Shown in pieces: positions 13,401 through 25,829 of a DNA stretch of 64,000 nucleotides. This stretch comes from Rotaria sordida. Its lineage: Eukaryota; Rotifera; Eurotatoria; Philodinida; Philodinidae. A model generated the notes under the pieces. The model searched no databases. It saw only the letters and a list, made by a program, of their open reading frames with translations, and was not told the origin of the DNA. The stretch is from contig CAJNOL010000113.1 of assembly GCA_905250125.1 (NCBI GenBank), forward strand, positions 62,001-126,000, in the 5' to 3' direction. A program made the position numbers and the translations under genes. Position 1 is the first letter of the stretch. Each line of letters opens with the position of its first letter.

Positions 13401-14826
13401 GATTTACAATATATATTTCAAAATAAAAAGAAGACATGATTAGTTATGACAATTTTAAAAAATCTTCACATTTCATAAATTTCGTTTTTTTATAAATCGT
13501 AAAACTTGTAAAATTTCAAATATAGTCTAACAATCAAATTAAATATTTATGACTCATTAATAAAGCTGACCGGATTCAATATATCAAATGAGAGGTCATT
13601 CTTATCACTATCGAATGATATATAGGAATATGACAAAATTTTTTGACATATTTTTGAGACGAATCAGAGCTGAATTTTTCGAGAAAAATAAAAATTGATG
13701 GATCATTTTGCAACATACTTTTTCATGCTGATTTCAAATATACCATTTGTTTCGATAGAAAATCGAACTATTAAAGTCAAATATTAGCCAAAACGAGCAA
13801 TTTTTAGCACTCTCGAACGTTGTAGATTTGAGTGAAGTGCCTTACCCACAAGTTAAGTTTGGTGTAAGTATGTGATTCAAAGTGAATCACTACTTTTATA
13901 ACATCATAGAAGAGAAATTTTGTCATGAGTACCCTTATACTTTAAATACCAGTGAATAATGCCATCCAAAGAAAAACGAAAAAGAATATTTTGTCATATT
14001 CCTATATGTCATTTGATTGAATTCTTCATTCCTTCTTTTCTTTTTGTACGAGTCATTTCATAAATTGTATTAATATTAACTCATTTTTTCTTTGTCCTAT
14101 AGATCAGCTCAGCTTATTGCTCAATATCGTCCTCGAGCAGTTATTATGGTTGTAACAAGATCTTTAAAAACAGCTCGATTTATGCATTTATATCGTGGTT
14201 GTTGTCCGGTTTATGTTATGGGTAAATTATATCTTTCAAAATTTTTTGTCTTTATTTATTTATTATTTTCTCTTTTTAGCTGGACGAAGTAAGTTATATA
14301 CAAAAAAAGGAATAAAATTTATACAAAGAAACTACATTTGACTTTTCTTCTTTTTCAAATAGAACCGGATCCGCAGTCGCCACTTCCCAGTGAAGGTAAA
14401 AAAAAATGAAAAAAACTCAATACTTATGTGTTATTTGATATTTTATTGTTTTTTTTTAGCTTACGATGAAAAGGCTTTCTGTAATATGATAAATTTTTTG
14501 AAAAAATTTTTTGATTGTTTTGTTTTTTCTTCTGTAGATCGTCCAGAGGATTCAAAAGATGGAGAACCTGTATTCAAACAACATCATATGTCAACACAAC
14601 AAGCAATGGCTATGAGTGATTGGTTACTTGATGTTGATGCCCGTGTTATGGATGCCATAAGCCTCGCTAAAAAACGTGGTTTTTGTGCATCTGGTGATGC
14701 TGTTATTGTTGTAACAGGATGGGTAAGAAATTATTTAATTAATAATTAATTTTTATTCATAGTTTTTCTTTTTAGCGTCCTGGTTGTGGTACAACAAATA
14801 CATTACGTATTATCTATGCTGATTAA
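10458..14826 (+). CDS. PK (PKM/PyK): Pyruvate kinase
   Basis: Seventeen exons: 10458-10597, 10666-10703, 10763-10854, 10908-11036, 11090-11276, 11327-11469, 11528-11655, 11723-11873, 11937-12089, 12152-12229, 12295-12383, 14103-14221, 14280-14288, 14363-14395, 14460-14480, 14538-14722 and 14776-14826. They sum to 581 codons plus stop, in frame. It transfers phosphate from phosphoenolpyruvate to ADP, the last step of glycolysis. Visible motifs: [19 protein letters not shown] and ARLNFSHG near the N-terminus, [12 protein letters not shown], the mobile B domain (about 135-240), the active site [11 protein letters not shown] with Lys277 and Glu279, Asp303 in ARGDMGIE, then CATQMLESM and MLSGETAKG. 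The C domain ends VIVVTGWRPG. It is about 50 residues longer than human PKM because of an insertion at about 483-528 encoded by tiny exons. Confidence 0.96.
12384..14102 (+). other. 1.7-kb intron 11 of pyruvate kinase
   Basis: All other introns of this gene are about 50 to 75 bp. This one is non-coding and contains the inverted repeat listed at 13572-14033. The acceptor is tcctatag ending at 14102, and the reading frame joins as CG|A (Arg of THSGRSAQ). Confidence 0.75.
13572..14033. repeat. Foldback-type inverted repeat in the pyruvate kinase intron
   Basis: The inner arms tataggaatatgacaaaa (about 13620-13637) and ttttgtcatattcctata (about 13990-14007) are complementary, and the outer ends (ggattcaatatatcaaatga versus tcatttgattgaattc) extend the pairing with gaps. 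The layout resembles a non-autonomous foldback or MITE-type element of about 460 bp. No coding capacity is seen. Confidence 0.55.
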
Positions 14827-17800
14827 ATTTACTTTGAAGTCAACGATAGCAATAGAACTTTTTCTTTTTGTATTTATTTAAATGCAAAAAAACAAACTTA
14901 ACGATAATATTACGATGTTAGTTAAGCATTGTCTGACAACTACTCAAACCCAGCTTCTTTAATATAGTCAATAGAGATCTATCAAAATATATTCTCATTT
15001 TTTTCTTTTTTTTTGAAACCTGCTTTTTATTTTATTTTATTTTATTTTTTCGTTTAAAAGATATACTATGTACCCTGCAATTTGTAGTCTTACATCTATA
15101 ACCAATATTGATGTTGTCTCATAAATTTATCTCCTTTTTTGTTCCTGTTGTCATTATTTTATCGTATATATTTGTTCTTTATAGAATTATTTTTGAAACA
15201 AAGATATATATAGCTATTTAGTAAATTATCATATCAGTAATAAATAAGATGTAGAGTCACAAGAAATAAGATAAGATTGCATTATCGCCTAATATTGGTC
15301 AATGAAAGAGTACGTTTAAATCTAATTGGTGGTCGATAAAGAAAGAACGTCTCATGAAACAATTCTCGCCATTTAAGCTCATATTAAACCTATAAGGACG
15401 GTTTGATGAAATTGAAAAAAGTCTAAAAGAGTTCGTCTGAATGCAAGTTTGGAATCGAGCTTAATCATGCTATCAGATCTTCGACTTAGCTTTGGGTCTA
15501 TATCGAAAAATCAGAAAATAGAATTTCGACGTGAAATTTTGCCTATGGATAGGTCGAATAATTTTTAGAATATTTTGAAAGTTTCAACCAAAAAAGAATG
15601 CTCCTTGCTCAAGATATTAAGTTTACGTATATACATAAAGCTAAGTCGAAGATTCAGTAAAACGATCATAACTTGACTCCAAACGTTCATGAGAATGAAC
15701 TTTGCTAGGCTTTTTTAAAGTCTTATCGAGATCTTCTTGTAAGCTCAATATGAGCTGAAACACCTTTTTACCTATTCAGACAATTTCTCTTTTTTTTTAA
15801 AGATCAGTCTTCTAATTCTCTAAAAAAAAACCTAACTGTTTCTATTTGAGTAAATATAACAAATGATTGATCTAATCATTACAAAATCTTCCCTTAAATT
15901 ACTTAGCAGTGCGTTCTGATTCTTAAATTTTGCTTAATATAAGGCATGCATGAGCGCATCTGTTATATTGTAGTCTGATGAATTTATATCGAGATTATGA
16001 AGAAGTCAATAGTCTCTATAGATTAAAAAAAAAGAATACAACAACACTGTGAAGACTATTGATATTTGAACTCAATCGAATTTATTATATCAGATGATTT
16101 GTTTTTGTTTTTATGGCATAAATTGGAGAGCAGTTAAAGCAAAGAAAAAGAAACATTAATGGAAAGATTTAAATGTGCGATACACAGCGAAATAAGGAGA
16201 AAGCTGATTGAAATTAAAGCAATTTTGGCAATAAAAAGTACAGCTTTTTCTTCTCCTTGGAAAAAAATTGATTTTGAAAGTTATAAAAATTATTAATATT
16301 TAACCCAGTAGAAATAAGTGATTTGGTAGAGGTGTGAACGAAAAACAAATTATTTAACTAGATCAACATGCGGTCGAACTATTCTAGAAATAATATTGAG
16401 CGACGTATTCTTTATGAACTGCTTGTTACATGCAAAAAACAAAAATAGAAATACATGTCTACAAATTAAATTATTCAATGTATGTAGCAAACTTTTCATT
16501 GTACTTGTTTTTACTAGCGAACACTACAAATTTAAGAAAATGTTTGCTGATTTTTTTGTTTTGCAGCTATGAATGCATATGCAATTATATAATCAACGAT
16601 ATAGAATAAAATCCTATGATACAACCTGAAATCCAGTTTAAAATCTGACACATATCGATTTTAGAAACATTTTGCCACAGACTAATTATTTTGACATTAT
16701 AAATCCCACGAAGTTTGGTTGCGTTTTAGTTTCCTAAGAATTTGAAACAGGTAGACTCATGTGGCATGTTTGTTCGCACCACTGTCAGTATAGCGCACAT
16801 TATGTCGAACGATCTACCGACGGTTTTTGTCCGGCTTGAATTATATGGGGAATTATTTCAAAAAACACACTAATAATTATCATAAAAATTTTCAAATGTT
16901 TAACGTTGATATTTGTAAATTTTTTTCGAGGTTGCATTACTGTTTTAAATGATCTCGGGTAGTTTATTATAAGTCTTGTTTGTGATCTATAATGTGAATA
17001 ATGAAATAAAAGATAATCAGAATGATTCTAAAAACAAGAATGAAAATAAAATTCTCATTTAATTAATTCATTTATATATATTCATCATGTCAACGAAAGA
17101 AATGCGAATACTATATTATCATATCTCTTATTAATCTATATAATTAAATATTGAATTAATAATCAATTATGACATCTTAAGCTTATACTAGAAAGCTAGT
17201 GAAAACAAAATGATATTATTCATTGACATTATTCCCATCATTACAAAGATATGAAGTTCAATAACGTGATTGTTGATTGTAGAATATTTTAGGTAAAGAT
17301 TCGAATGCAAGAATTTAAATAGAATTTAATGAATATTGAAATTTAGAAAATTATAATTTTCTTTGATCAATTGAAAATTTGATTATAAAGTATTGTTAGA
17401 TTTTAATAAAAATCTTCAATTAATTTTCAAAAAAAAAGATATTTTTACTATATGAATTAACTTATTGTAGTTCAGTTTCATATGGTAACACCTGTAAATA
17501 ATTTTTCCACAGCGCTCAAAAGTTTTTACTTTCATTTTTTGTACAATACTTAGAAAATCATTAGACCATAAAGGCTCCACCGGGATATACATACAAGTTG
17601 CTATTTAGCTGAGATATCAAAGATTTAGTGGAATTTCCCAGTAAAATTTTTATTTTCAAATTTCGATCAAAATTTTTTCACAGGCACAGATCACAAGTGA
17701 ACTAATTTGAATATGAAGTGCTTTGGCCATCGTAGCTCTGAAATATTTAGTTTTCAGCCGGAACGATGTTCACTGGATGAGTACTAATGAGTAATAAAAA

Positions 17801-20218
17801 AAGGCCAGTTATGATTTTCGATTAATTATTTAGATGTTCATGTAAAATTATTCAAATTTAAGAAGACATCTGCAGTACACATTAACTAAAGGAATAAATC
17901 TGTTTCTCAAATTATTTTAAAATGAAACTAACGGTTCAAATGATTTACCAGGAAGGATAGAACAATTATAGGAATATAAGCAATTTTTATCTTCGAATAA
18001 AATCGCTTTATTGAAAACATCATGTTGACCGTTAAAAACTATTCATTACATGGAGGTGTTCAGTTTAGAAAATTGATGTATGGTTTGCTGTGAAATGAAG
18101 AAAAGCTTCTAGGATATATCTCTTCTGCATTAGTGTTACGAAGAAACATATTCAATTGACTAATCACTTTTTCATTGATATCTAGTGGATTGTAGCTTAT
18201 TGACCATGCTGATTCTGAATTTAACCATAAGAAATTTCATTAGATCTTTATATACTGTTTTTTAGAAAATCAATTTTCTAGGCAAATAAATTTTTTGTCA
18301 CAAAAAATATCTTGATCTATCTAGATTACAGAGTACGTATATTGAATTGTCTAGAAAACAGTAAATTTTTCTATTTCAAATCGTTTGCTTTTTGTAGAAA
18401 ATACAGCCATTCAAATGATATATTTCAACGTTTCACTGCGGAAACTTTCAAGATGATATTATTTTACTTAAAATTCATGTCCGAAAAACAGAAAAGATTA
18501 TTAAACTAGAGATCACTCACTGTGCTCTACAAATTGAATAGGTCAAAAATGATTTTGACAAAAATTTTGTTATTTGTAAACTCAACTCTCGTGTCATGAT
18601 GTCATTATTTTTTCTTCATACGTACAATAGTAGATTCATAGAAAAAATATACTTAGTTGTAGTACACATGAAATACGTGCTGAACAGTAATAGAAAGAGA
18701 TGAAAAAAAATATAGCACGTATGTTCACATTAAAGAGAAAGAAAAATCGCACAAAAAAAATTGTCGACTGTTCAGAATAAAGAAATATTTCCAACAAAAA
18801 TAATTCACCAAAACGGTAGTTAATCATCATTTTTGACTTGTTGAACGATCTTTCCATCAAATTCAACTAACCAGTACACTTAGACTGGTTCTTTTTTTTT
18901 TATTTAGCTGTATATACCGTAAGAATTAGATTTCTAAATATAACTGATACACATCAACCATTATGCTGTGAAAAAAAGTATGATAAGAAATATTTTTTTT
19001 GAAATTATTAGGTGAATGTCACAATAAACTCATTCACTATCATCACTTTGCAATTTTTTCATTTTTTATGATATGCTCTATTTCATGTTGATAATTTCAT
19101 TTAAATGAGATAATAATCAAGGTAAGATAAAAACAAAAGACTAACAAGTAAGAAATTAATATTAATACAGAATGTCTACAATATAAATATTAGATGTAGA
19201 AAAAAAAAACTAAAAGATTAAATTAGATATTTAATAATGTCATAATATGAGATATTATTTTAGGAAAAAGAAAATTAAAATATTTTATTTTAAGTGCTAT
19301 TTTTCTTTTTTCATAAAACTAATCATTACATTAGTTAATCAATTTTCAGAGGTGTAACTCAACACTGGACAGCATAGAGTGATTGAGCTCCACAAAAACA
19401 AGCGCTGCATAGATAATTTTCAAAAAAAACGAGATCGTCATGCTCTTTTAAATCTTAATGAAATTTCTAACTGTTATTCCTTGCCAAATCGTCATACATT
19501 ATATCTTTATTATGGGCATATATTCTTTTTTTTTCAAAAATACAAACAGATCAATAACACACACACACACACACATAATATATACAAAACATCTCAACGT
19601 ACGTCTTTATTTACTCATCTAAATATCAAATACTATATTTGTATATCATTTTTCCATAATCACTTAAAAGTATCAATAATTCTAACATGAATTCATATGC
19701 ACAACAAACATCATAACATAACTTTCATCCTTTTTTTTTTTTTTCTTCTTTGCTACTTGTCAACGACAAGATGTCTATGTATATTTAATAAAAAAAAATG
19801 AAATGAACTTTATAGAAATTGAATTGCCTAAATTACTTTATTACTTTTAGTTGATGAATAGATAATGACTATTAATCACTTCATAGAATGTAAACAAGAT
19901 AAATAATTACTTAACAATCAAAGTTGAATACAAGCTGGTCCATTATATCAATAAGAAATTATCATTTTCTTTTTTTTGTTTTTTTTTTTTCAAGAAAAAA
20001 AAAAGGTCAATAAATTAACTATAATCATCCAATGATGATGAATTATTTCTATTATCGTATAGAAAAAAGTCAAGAACCAATACAAAAATTTTTATTCTTC
20101 TCTCTTTCTTCTTCTTTTTTCCTCTCATTTTCATCCAATGGAATCTAAGCTTATATTAACATACAAGTCAAACTCTTTCTAAATCTCATTTCTTGTTTAA
20201 TATTCGTTTATATTCATC
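14827..20218. other. 5.4-kb gene-poor intergenic region
   Basis: No convincing gene on either strand. It begins with the pyruvate kinase 3' UTR and contains the foldback element at 15371-15760. A patch near 16740-16860 is less AT-rich than its surroundings. An AC microsatellite lies at about 19558-19575, and several poly-A/T runs precede the zinc-finger gene. Open frames around 18312-18866 and 19379-19690 are low-complexity and lack splice or family support. Regulatory DNA for the Gfi1-like gene may lie here, but nothing specific is visible. Confidence 0.45.
15371..15760. repeat. Foldback element, family B
   Basis: The ends are complementary (aagctcatatta at about 15375, tcaatatgagct at about 15747), and inner segments pair as well (cttcgacttagcttt and aaagctaagtcgaag at about 15480 and 15639). 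Length is about 390 bp with no open frame. Similar termini and inner sequence recur at 32552-32908 and 39808-40183, so this is a dispersed family. Confidence 0.65.
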
Positions 20219-21657
20219 ATGTCATCAATCTTTCCAAATTGGTTTACTGAAACAATGTTATTTCATCGAAAAACTTATGAATCTGAACAAATGAATGGAG
20301 ATATAACTGGTAAGAGATAAATATAAAAAAAAAATAACTTCAAAAATATTTTTTTTAATTGATCTAGCTGAACGTTTAAAATATCTTCTTGGTATACAAT
20401 ATTATACAAATTTATTTTCTCCATCAATTTTAAATTTATCATCATCAGGAACAAGTGATAAATCTGAAAAAACTGAAGAAGAAGAAGAAGAAGAAGAAGA
20501 GGAAGTAGATGAACGAGAAGATGAAACAGAAGAATTTAATTCATATAAATGTAATGATTGTGAAAAATATTTTTCAACATCTCATGGTTTAGAAGTTCAT
20601 GTACGACGTACACATTCATCGGATTTAAAACCATATTCATGTGATTTATGTTCAAAAACATTTAGTCATTCATTATCACTTGCACAACATCGAATAACTC
20701 ATACACAAGAACGTTGTTTTCAATGTAAAACATGTGGAAAATGTTTTAAACGTTCATCAACATTATCAACACATTTATTAATACATTCTGATACTCGACC
20801 ATATTCATGTATACATTGTGGTAAACGTTTTCATCAAAAATCTGATATGAAAAAACATACATATATTCATACGGGTAAATTTTTCTCATTTTTTCTTTTT
20901 TACTAAAGATGATGAACATCATCTCGTGTATTAAGCAAATGTCAAAGAATCTCTCTTGAGATATAATGACGATAGCCATTTTAAACATTGATAGAAATTT
21001 CTTGTTAAATATGCATGTTTGAAGATAGAAAGACGAATAGTTAAAATGTCTTATGCGTTATTTTCACACATTAGTTTTTTTTTCTCTTCTTATGACAGAT
21101 TCAGTCATCAAGTTTTTTTTTTTTTTTTTTTTTTTTTTTGGATAGATTCAATTCATTTTATAGCCTTTTATTCTCATGAGATGATTGAGCGGATCCTGAT
21201 AAGACTTATCATTTTTTTTTCTTCTTCTTCTTCTGCTTTTGTCTATTTGTATTCATCCGTAAACAATTAGAATTGAAATAACAAGGGAAATTGAAATATA
21301 TTTTTTTCTTTATTGTTTTTCTTCTCATTTTTAGGAGAAAAACCTCATAAATGTATTGTTTGTGGTAAGGCTTTTTCTCAATCATCAAATTTGATTACAC
21401 ATAGTCGTAAACATACGGGTTTTAAACCATTTCAATGTCATAAATGTTTACGTGCATTTCAACGTAAAGTTGATTTACGTCGTCATATTGATACACAACA
21501 TGGTGCCGAGCATCTTCATGACAATTTATCTTTAAAACCAATACATCATCATTCACATCACAACAGTAATCAAAATGAAATAAATGAATCAACAAATAAT
21601 AATGGAAAATATGGACCAATTGGTTCATTGATTCAAGAACTTGCTGCTCGACGTTGA
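20219..21657 (+). CDS. Gfi1/sens: Gfi1/Senseless-type C2H2 zinc-finger transcription factor
   Basis: Three exons (20219-20309, 20368-20874, 21335-21657) give 306 residues in frame. An acidic Glu-rich stretch (about 65-85) precedes six C2H2 fingers from about residue 89 to 245. The finger order and linkers match the GFI1/Senseless/PAG-3 family: [70 protein letters not shown] and [10 protein letters not shown]. Family members are mostly transcriptional repressors in sensory neuron and blood-lineage development. The N-terminus (MSSIFPNWF...) lacks the SNAG motif of vertebrate GFI1; fly and worm homologues also lack it. The tail is His/Asn-rich. The second intron (460 bp) contains a long T run. 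A missed upstream exon remains possible. Confidence 0.93.
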
Positions 21658-23329
21658 ATAAAAAGAAAAAAACAAACTGCTACTAACATCAAAACTTTAC
21701 ATGATTATTAGTATTTTTTTTTTTTTTTTTTTTTTGTCTTCATGTTTCTTCTTTCTGTATAAAACGATGATCCATATGTTTAGGGTGTTAAAAATTGAGA
21801 GAGAAAGAAAGGCGGTGACGAAAGAAAGTGTGAGCAACCATCTGGATAGGATGTGTATGTATCAGAAGAAAAAGAAGAATCTTGATTGAGAATTGCAGAC
21901 AATAGGTGTATGTGTGTGTGCTAGGTACTGTTTTATTATGCATCACAAATCTAACAGGAGAAGATTATTAATCTCACATCGATTCTGTGACTAGAACTCA
22001 TTTTTTTTTTACACAATAACAAGAACAGATCTATTAATCACAGAACAATCTATAACTGCTTTTCTTGACAATTCTTTGTTTTGTTTTTATTTTAATGTTC
22101 GGTGTTCATTTTTGTGTAGATCATCTTCTTCCTCCTTTCCCCCCCGTAATGATAATCTCTTATGTCAAATGAAAAATAAATAAATGCTTGCGGCTTAATA
22201 TCTATGAGTTGTTCGTATCGCGGCTTGAAATCAAAAGATTACTCTCATGATTCTTCTTCGTTATATATATTTTTTTTTTTGTTTTTTTTCTTCGGCAGGT
22301 GTTGAACGCGTGTATATGTGCAATGATCATCACCATCGTTACAATATGGTGAATTGTTGCTGATCGAATCGTCAAAGTTGACAAGTTGTCTTTACCCTTA
22401 AGGCAAAAAAGTGAACAGACAAGAAAAAAGAAGAAAACGAGAAGAAGCAACATAGGACAAAATATAAAATAAAAAATGAAATAGAAAATGCCAGTTGGTT
22501 CATATATATATTGCTTCCGGGAAAGGAAAAAAGAAACCTTGCTTGTAAATTTACGATTAAATTAGCAAAATGACAATTAAAAATAATCTATGTATATTAA
22601 ATATTTCTTTTTTTTTCCCTTCTGATAAGTCTCAATATATGTATATATGTGTATGATAACATTGATCAATAAGTCAATATTTGATCCTTCGTATAACGTA
22701 ATAACATATATATATCCACTCGAGAGAGAGAGAGAGAAAAAAGTTGTAGGCGAATAAATGGGATGAAAAAATCTACACACTTGCAAACTCATCTTCCATC
22801 ATTTGTTCGATTATAGAAAGCAATCATCAACGATTTGAGTCCCATGTGTATGTCGAACAGCAAACGTTTTTTTGCCACTTATTACTATTACTAATGCTTT
22901 GCAATAGAAAATCATCTTGACGATGGAATATGTCATATATAAAGTCAGAATGTGATGGTACGACAGTTGATGTCGAGAGATGGAACCATCAGTGATTAAG
23001 TTAATCAAACGCGTAATAAAACACGATGATTACATTTTCTCGTCGACATAATGATAAAAATTATCTTTATAAATAAAAAAAAAAAAAAAAAACTTATCCA
23101 ATCTATTGCACTTATGTATTTTCAAAGAATAAAAATTTTAAAATAGATTCTAAATTAAATTGTCGAAAGAAAATTAAAACAAAAAATTATTTATAAAAAA
23201 TTATCAATTGAAACATTATATTCAAATCATAAAATATAATTTTCATACAAAATAAATCATCAATTGAAGTTGTACTATTTTTTTGTTGTTTCTTATAGTT
23301 AGTAACATTCAATATGCATCACACATTCA
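21658..23329. other. Intergenic region with simple repeats
   Basis: No gene is supportable. It holds the 3' flank of the Gfi1-like gene, a T run at about 21715-21735, a GT run near 21909, a GA microsatellite at about 22722-22737 and an A run near 23078-23092. Open frames on the minus strand here are short and unrelated to known families. Confidence 0.45.
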
Positions 23330-24355
23330 CAGTAGTCTTATCAAAAGTTCTAACAATTAGTTAAACAAAAAAAATGGATAATGAATTCGATCGATAGTAT
23401 TTTAGGAATACATGTAAAGACAATTCACGATGAACTTACACAACAGCATTGAAATCTAACGCGTCATCATATAGAACAGTTGCAAGATGGATAAAATGTT
23501 TTCAAGAACGAACAGAAGTTGTCAATGATGATTCTCGATCTGATTGTTCAATATCCGAACTTTCAGATGTAAATATTGAACTGATACGACAGGTTATCAA
23601 CAATGATTCATATTCAACTTATGATGATATTATAGCTGAGATTTTTCTTTCTCTCTCTCTCTTATTGTACAATAGAATAAATTATTCATGATTGTCTAAA
23701 GATGAGAAAAACAAAATTATCCTGAAAATTTTGGAAAACTTCGTAATGGATCACGACGATTATGTAATATTATTATAGGTGATGAGACATGGATTGATCA
23801 TAGGCAGATTGGGCACAAATTTGGATTAGCGAAGGTGAATCAACAATGACTGTTGTTTGCCAAAGTAGATTTAAACGAAAAACTTTGTTTTCTATATTGC
23901 TTAAATCAAAGGGTCCTGTTTTTTTATACATAGGGTAGATAAAGGTAAGACTATTGATTACAATGTTTGTATTGAAAATTGCTTCCAGCCTGTTGTCAAC
24001 GAAATATAGCAACAAAGGAAATTATCAAGTGCAACAGATATAAAACTATTTCATGACAATTCGCTAGACCTTGCATCATGTGATTTTTTATTGCTAAATG
24101 ATTATATCAAGCACAATTTAACTGATCAAACAAATGAAAAATCATTGGCTCGTACGATTTCCAAGACATTTAAAAATATTCGAAAAGAGGAGTTTAAGAA
24201 AAAAAAGAAAACATTTGACAAAATGTTAGAAAGAATGAACCTTTGTGTAAATAATTATGGTGAGTATTTTGGATATCTAATAAAACTGAATTAAAAATAT
24301 CTCTTTATTTTTCTATTTTTATTTAATGTTATCAGAACTTTTGGTCAATCCTAAG
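23330..24355 (+). mobile_element. Decayed mariner-type transposon with inverted ends
   Basis: The inverted ends are recognisable: agtcttatcaaaagttctaa at about 23332-23351 and the complement of ttatcagaacttttggtcaa at about 24329-24348. Between them lie broken pieces of a mariner-family transposase: an N-terminal helix-turn-helix-like part (23449-23690, ASSYRTVARWIKCFQERTEV), the first catalytic aspartate block GDETWIDH (about 23781), the second aspartate in FHDNS (about 24052), then LASCDF (about 24068) and a C-terminal piece ending NNYGEYFGYLIK. Several frameshifts, stops and a CT microsatellite interrupt the frame, and about 30 codons between the second and third aspartates are missing. 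It is inactive. Confidence 0.8.
23449..24294 (+). pseudogene. Broken mariner transposase
   Basis: This is the coding remnant inside the element described at 23330-24355. Pieces lie in different frames at 23449-23690, about 23780-23830 and 24050-24294. The DxD-type core is incomplete because HDN runs almost directly into DLASCDF, where intact relatives have roughly 30 residues between them. Frame changes and stop codons elsewhere confirm loss of function. Confidence 0.75.
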
Positions 24356-25106
24356 TAAAAAAAATCATCAAATACATACTTTAATTTAAAGTTTGTTTTT
24401 CAACAAAGATTTGGAGGGTATAACAACTCAAATCTGATTTTTCAGTAGTCAAAATTCTAAAATAAAATTTTTTTTTTGATTATACAGAGTGATAGAACGG
24501 CTAATTCTCTAGAAAACGAGATGTCTTTAAGGTCTTCATAACATTTTTTAATTGAACTACATCAATTTTAAGAAAAGCACAAAAGTTCTTTTTATCTCTG
24601 TTTCTCATAAGAAATGTGCATTGTGGAATTTTATTTTAGTTTGATTTTAAAAAGTATAAGATGAAAAATAGTACCAAACGAATAAAAAGGTATATGGATG
24701 AAATCTGTTTTTTTTTTAACAGTTTGAACAGAACAGTAGAAATTAGATGATAATTATTAAAATAAAATTTTTCGAGAAAGCAATTAAAGCAAGGACGTTT
24801 TTAATGAAAAAGTTTATGTATTTATTGATTACTTCAATAAATACATTGTGAATATTAAAAAAAAAGAAAATATCGCCAATTTTTGCAGTACTTGTTTCAA
24901 GATGAACATATTTTTAATTATTTTCAATACTAGAAACGACAATTTTCAATATGTCAGTTTATGATTAACATCTAATGTCTCATAAAATAAACAAAAAAAA
25001 TCTTAAATCAGTCAGAATTTTTTAAAATCCAGTTGTATTTAGGTTAATGATCAGAAATAACCGATAAATTCTTAATTTTGATGCAGTATATCACCTCTAG
25101 TTCTCT
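24356..25106. other. Non-coding stretch after the mariner relic
   Basis: AT-rich sequence with no supportable open frame, RNA gene or recognisable repeat. Confidence 0.45.
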
Positions 25107-25800
25107 ATGTTGCTTTTTAAACTATATCATAAGATATTTAGTAAGAGCACAACTGATTTTTTATTTTCATCAAATTCAATGATCGATTTTTTACATATTT
25201 TTGACAATTTGAATGCGAGATTGATCAGATATTCTAAGCAAAAAAACCAAGGTAACATTTTTAAACAACAGCTTTGGGATATTTCCTCGATCGATTTCTT
25301 TGGAAAACTGCTCGGTCTCAGCGATATTTACTCTTTGCTCGTTAAATCTTCTATGTCCATTCAAATGGTGAACAATTCTCCGTGGGAGTACACATTTACG
25401 TTAGAAAAGTTGAAGAAGTCTCTATCTCAATACGCAGAAGTAGAAAAATTATCTAACAATTTAAACAACACAGGAAATGGAAGGTAATTTATTTCCGAGC
25501 CTGTATCTCTCCTTTCAATCTTTTCTTAACTAGATCTGGATGAAGTTCCTCTTACCACACGAAAGGTTCTTTTGGATAAAGAAGAAGAAGCAGAACAAGG
25601 AGAATTTCTTCAGAGAGAAAATGAAGAGTTCAATGAAGCGACACTAACATCAACACATTTATCCTTAAACTACAATGATCTACTTCGTGGAGAATTCCAA
25701 GGGAGACTAGTCATTCGCAAAATTGCTGAACACGACTTGGATGATCCTACATTCTACTTGAGAGAGAAGTTAGTTGATTTATATAGAACAAATGCAGAAA
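25107..25800 (+). pseudogene. Fragment of an unrecognised repeated ORF (plus-strand copy)
   Basis: Two open segments, 25107-25487 and about 25540-25800, have ordinary protein character (SSIDFFGKLLGLSDIYSLLV, VNNSPWEYTFTLEKL, then an acidic stretch and a block ending DDPTFYLREKLVDLY). A gtaat donor-like site at about 25486 and a ctag acceptor-like site at about 25533 would join them out of frame, so the gene looks broken. The terminal DDPTFYLREKLVD block recurs on the minus strand at about 27840-27880. Base composition is less AT-rich than that of neighbouring genes. A cut-and-paste transposase-derived family (hAT-like) is possible from the feel of the paired minus-strand copy, but I cannot name it. 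Confidence 0.4.
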
Positions 25801-25829
25801 CAATTCTTTGTATCGATATATATGGTATT

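Noticed and set aside
16740-16860. Less AT-rich patch that looked like a transposon end
   Set aside because: No inverted partner or target duplication was found nearby.
18312-18866. Open frames on both strands in the large intergenic region
   Set aside because: Short, rich in Phe/Ile/Lys as expected from random AT-rich DNA, and not extendable by plausible introns.
19379-19690. Plus-strand frame of 103 codons
   Set aside because: Runs through an AC microsatellite (HTHTHTH) and poly-F stretches, starts at a non-ATG codon, and has no similarity to anything known.
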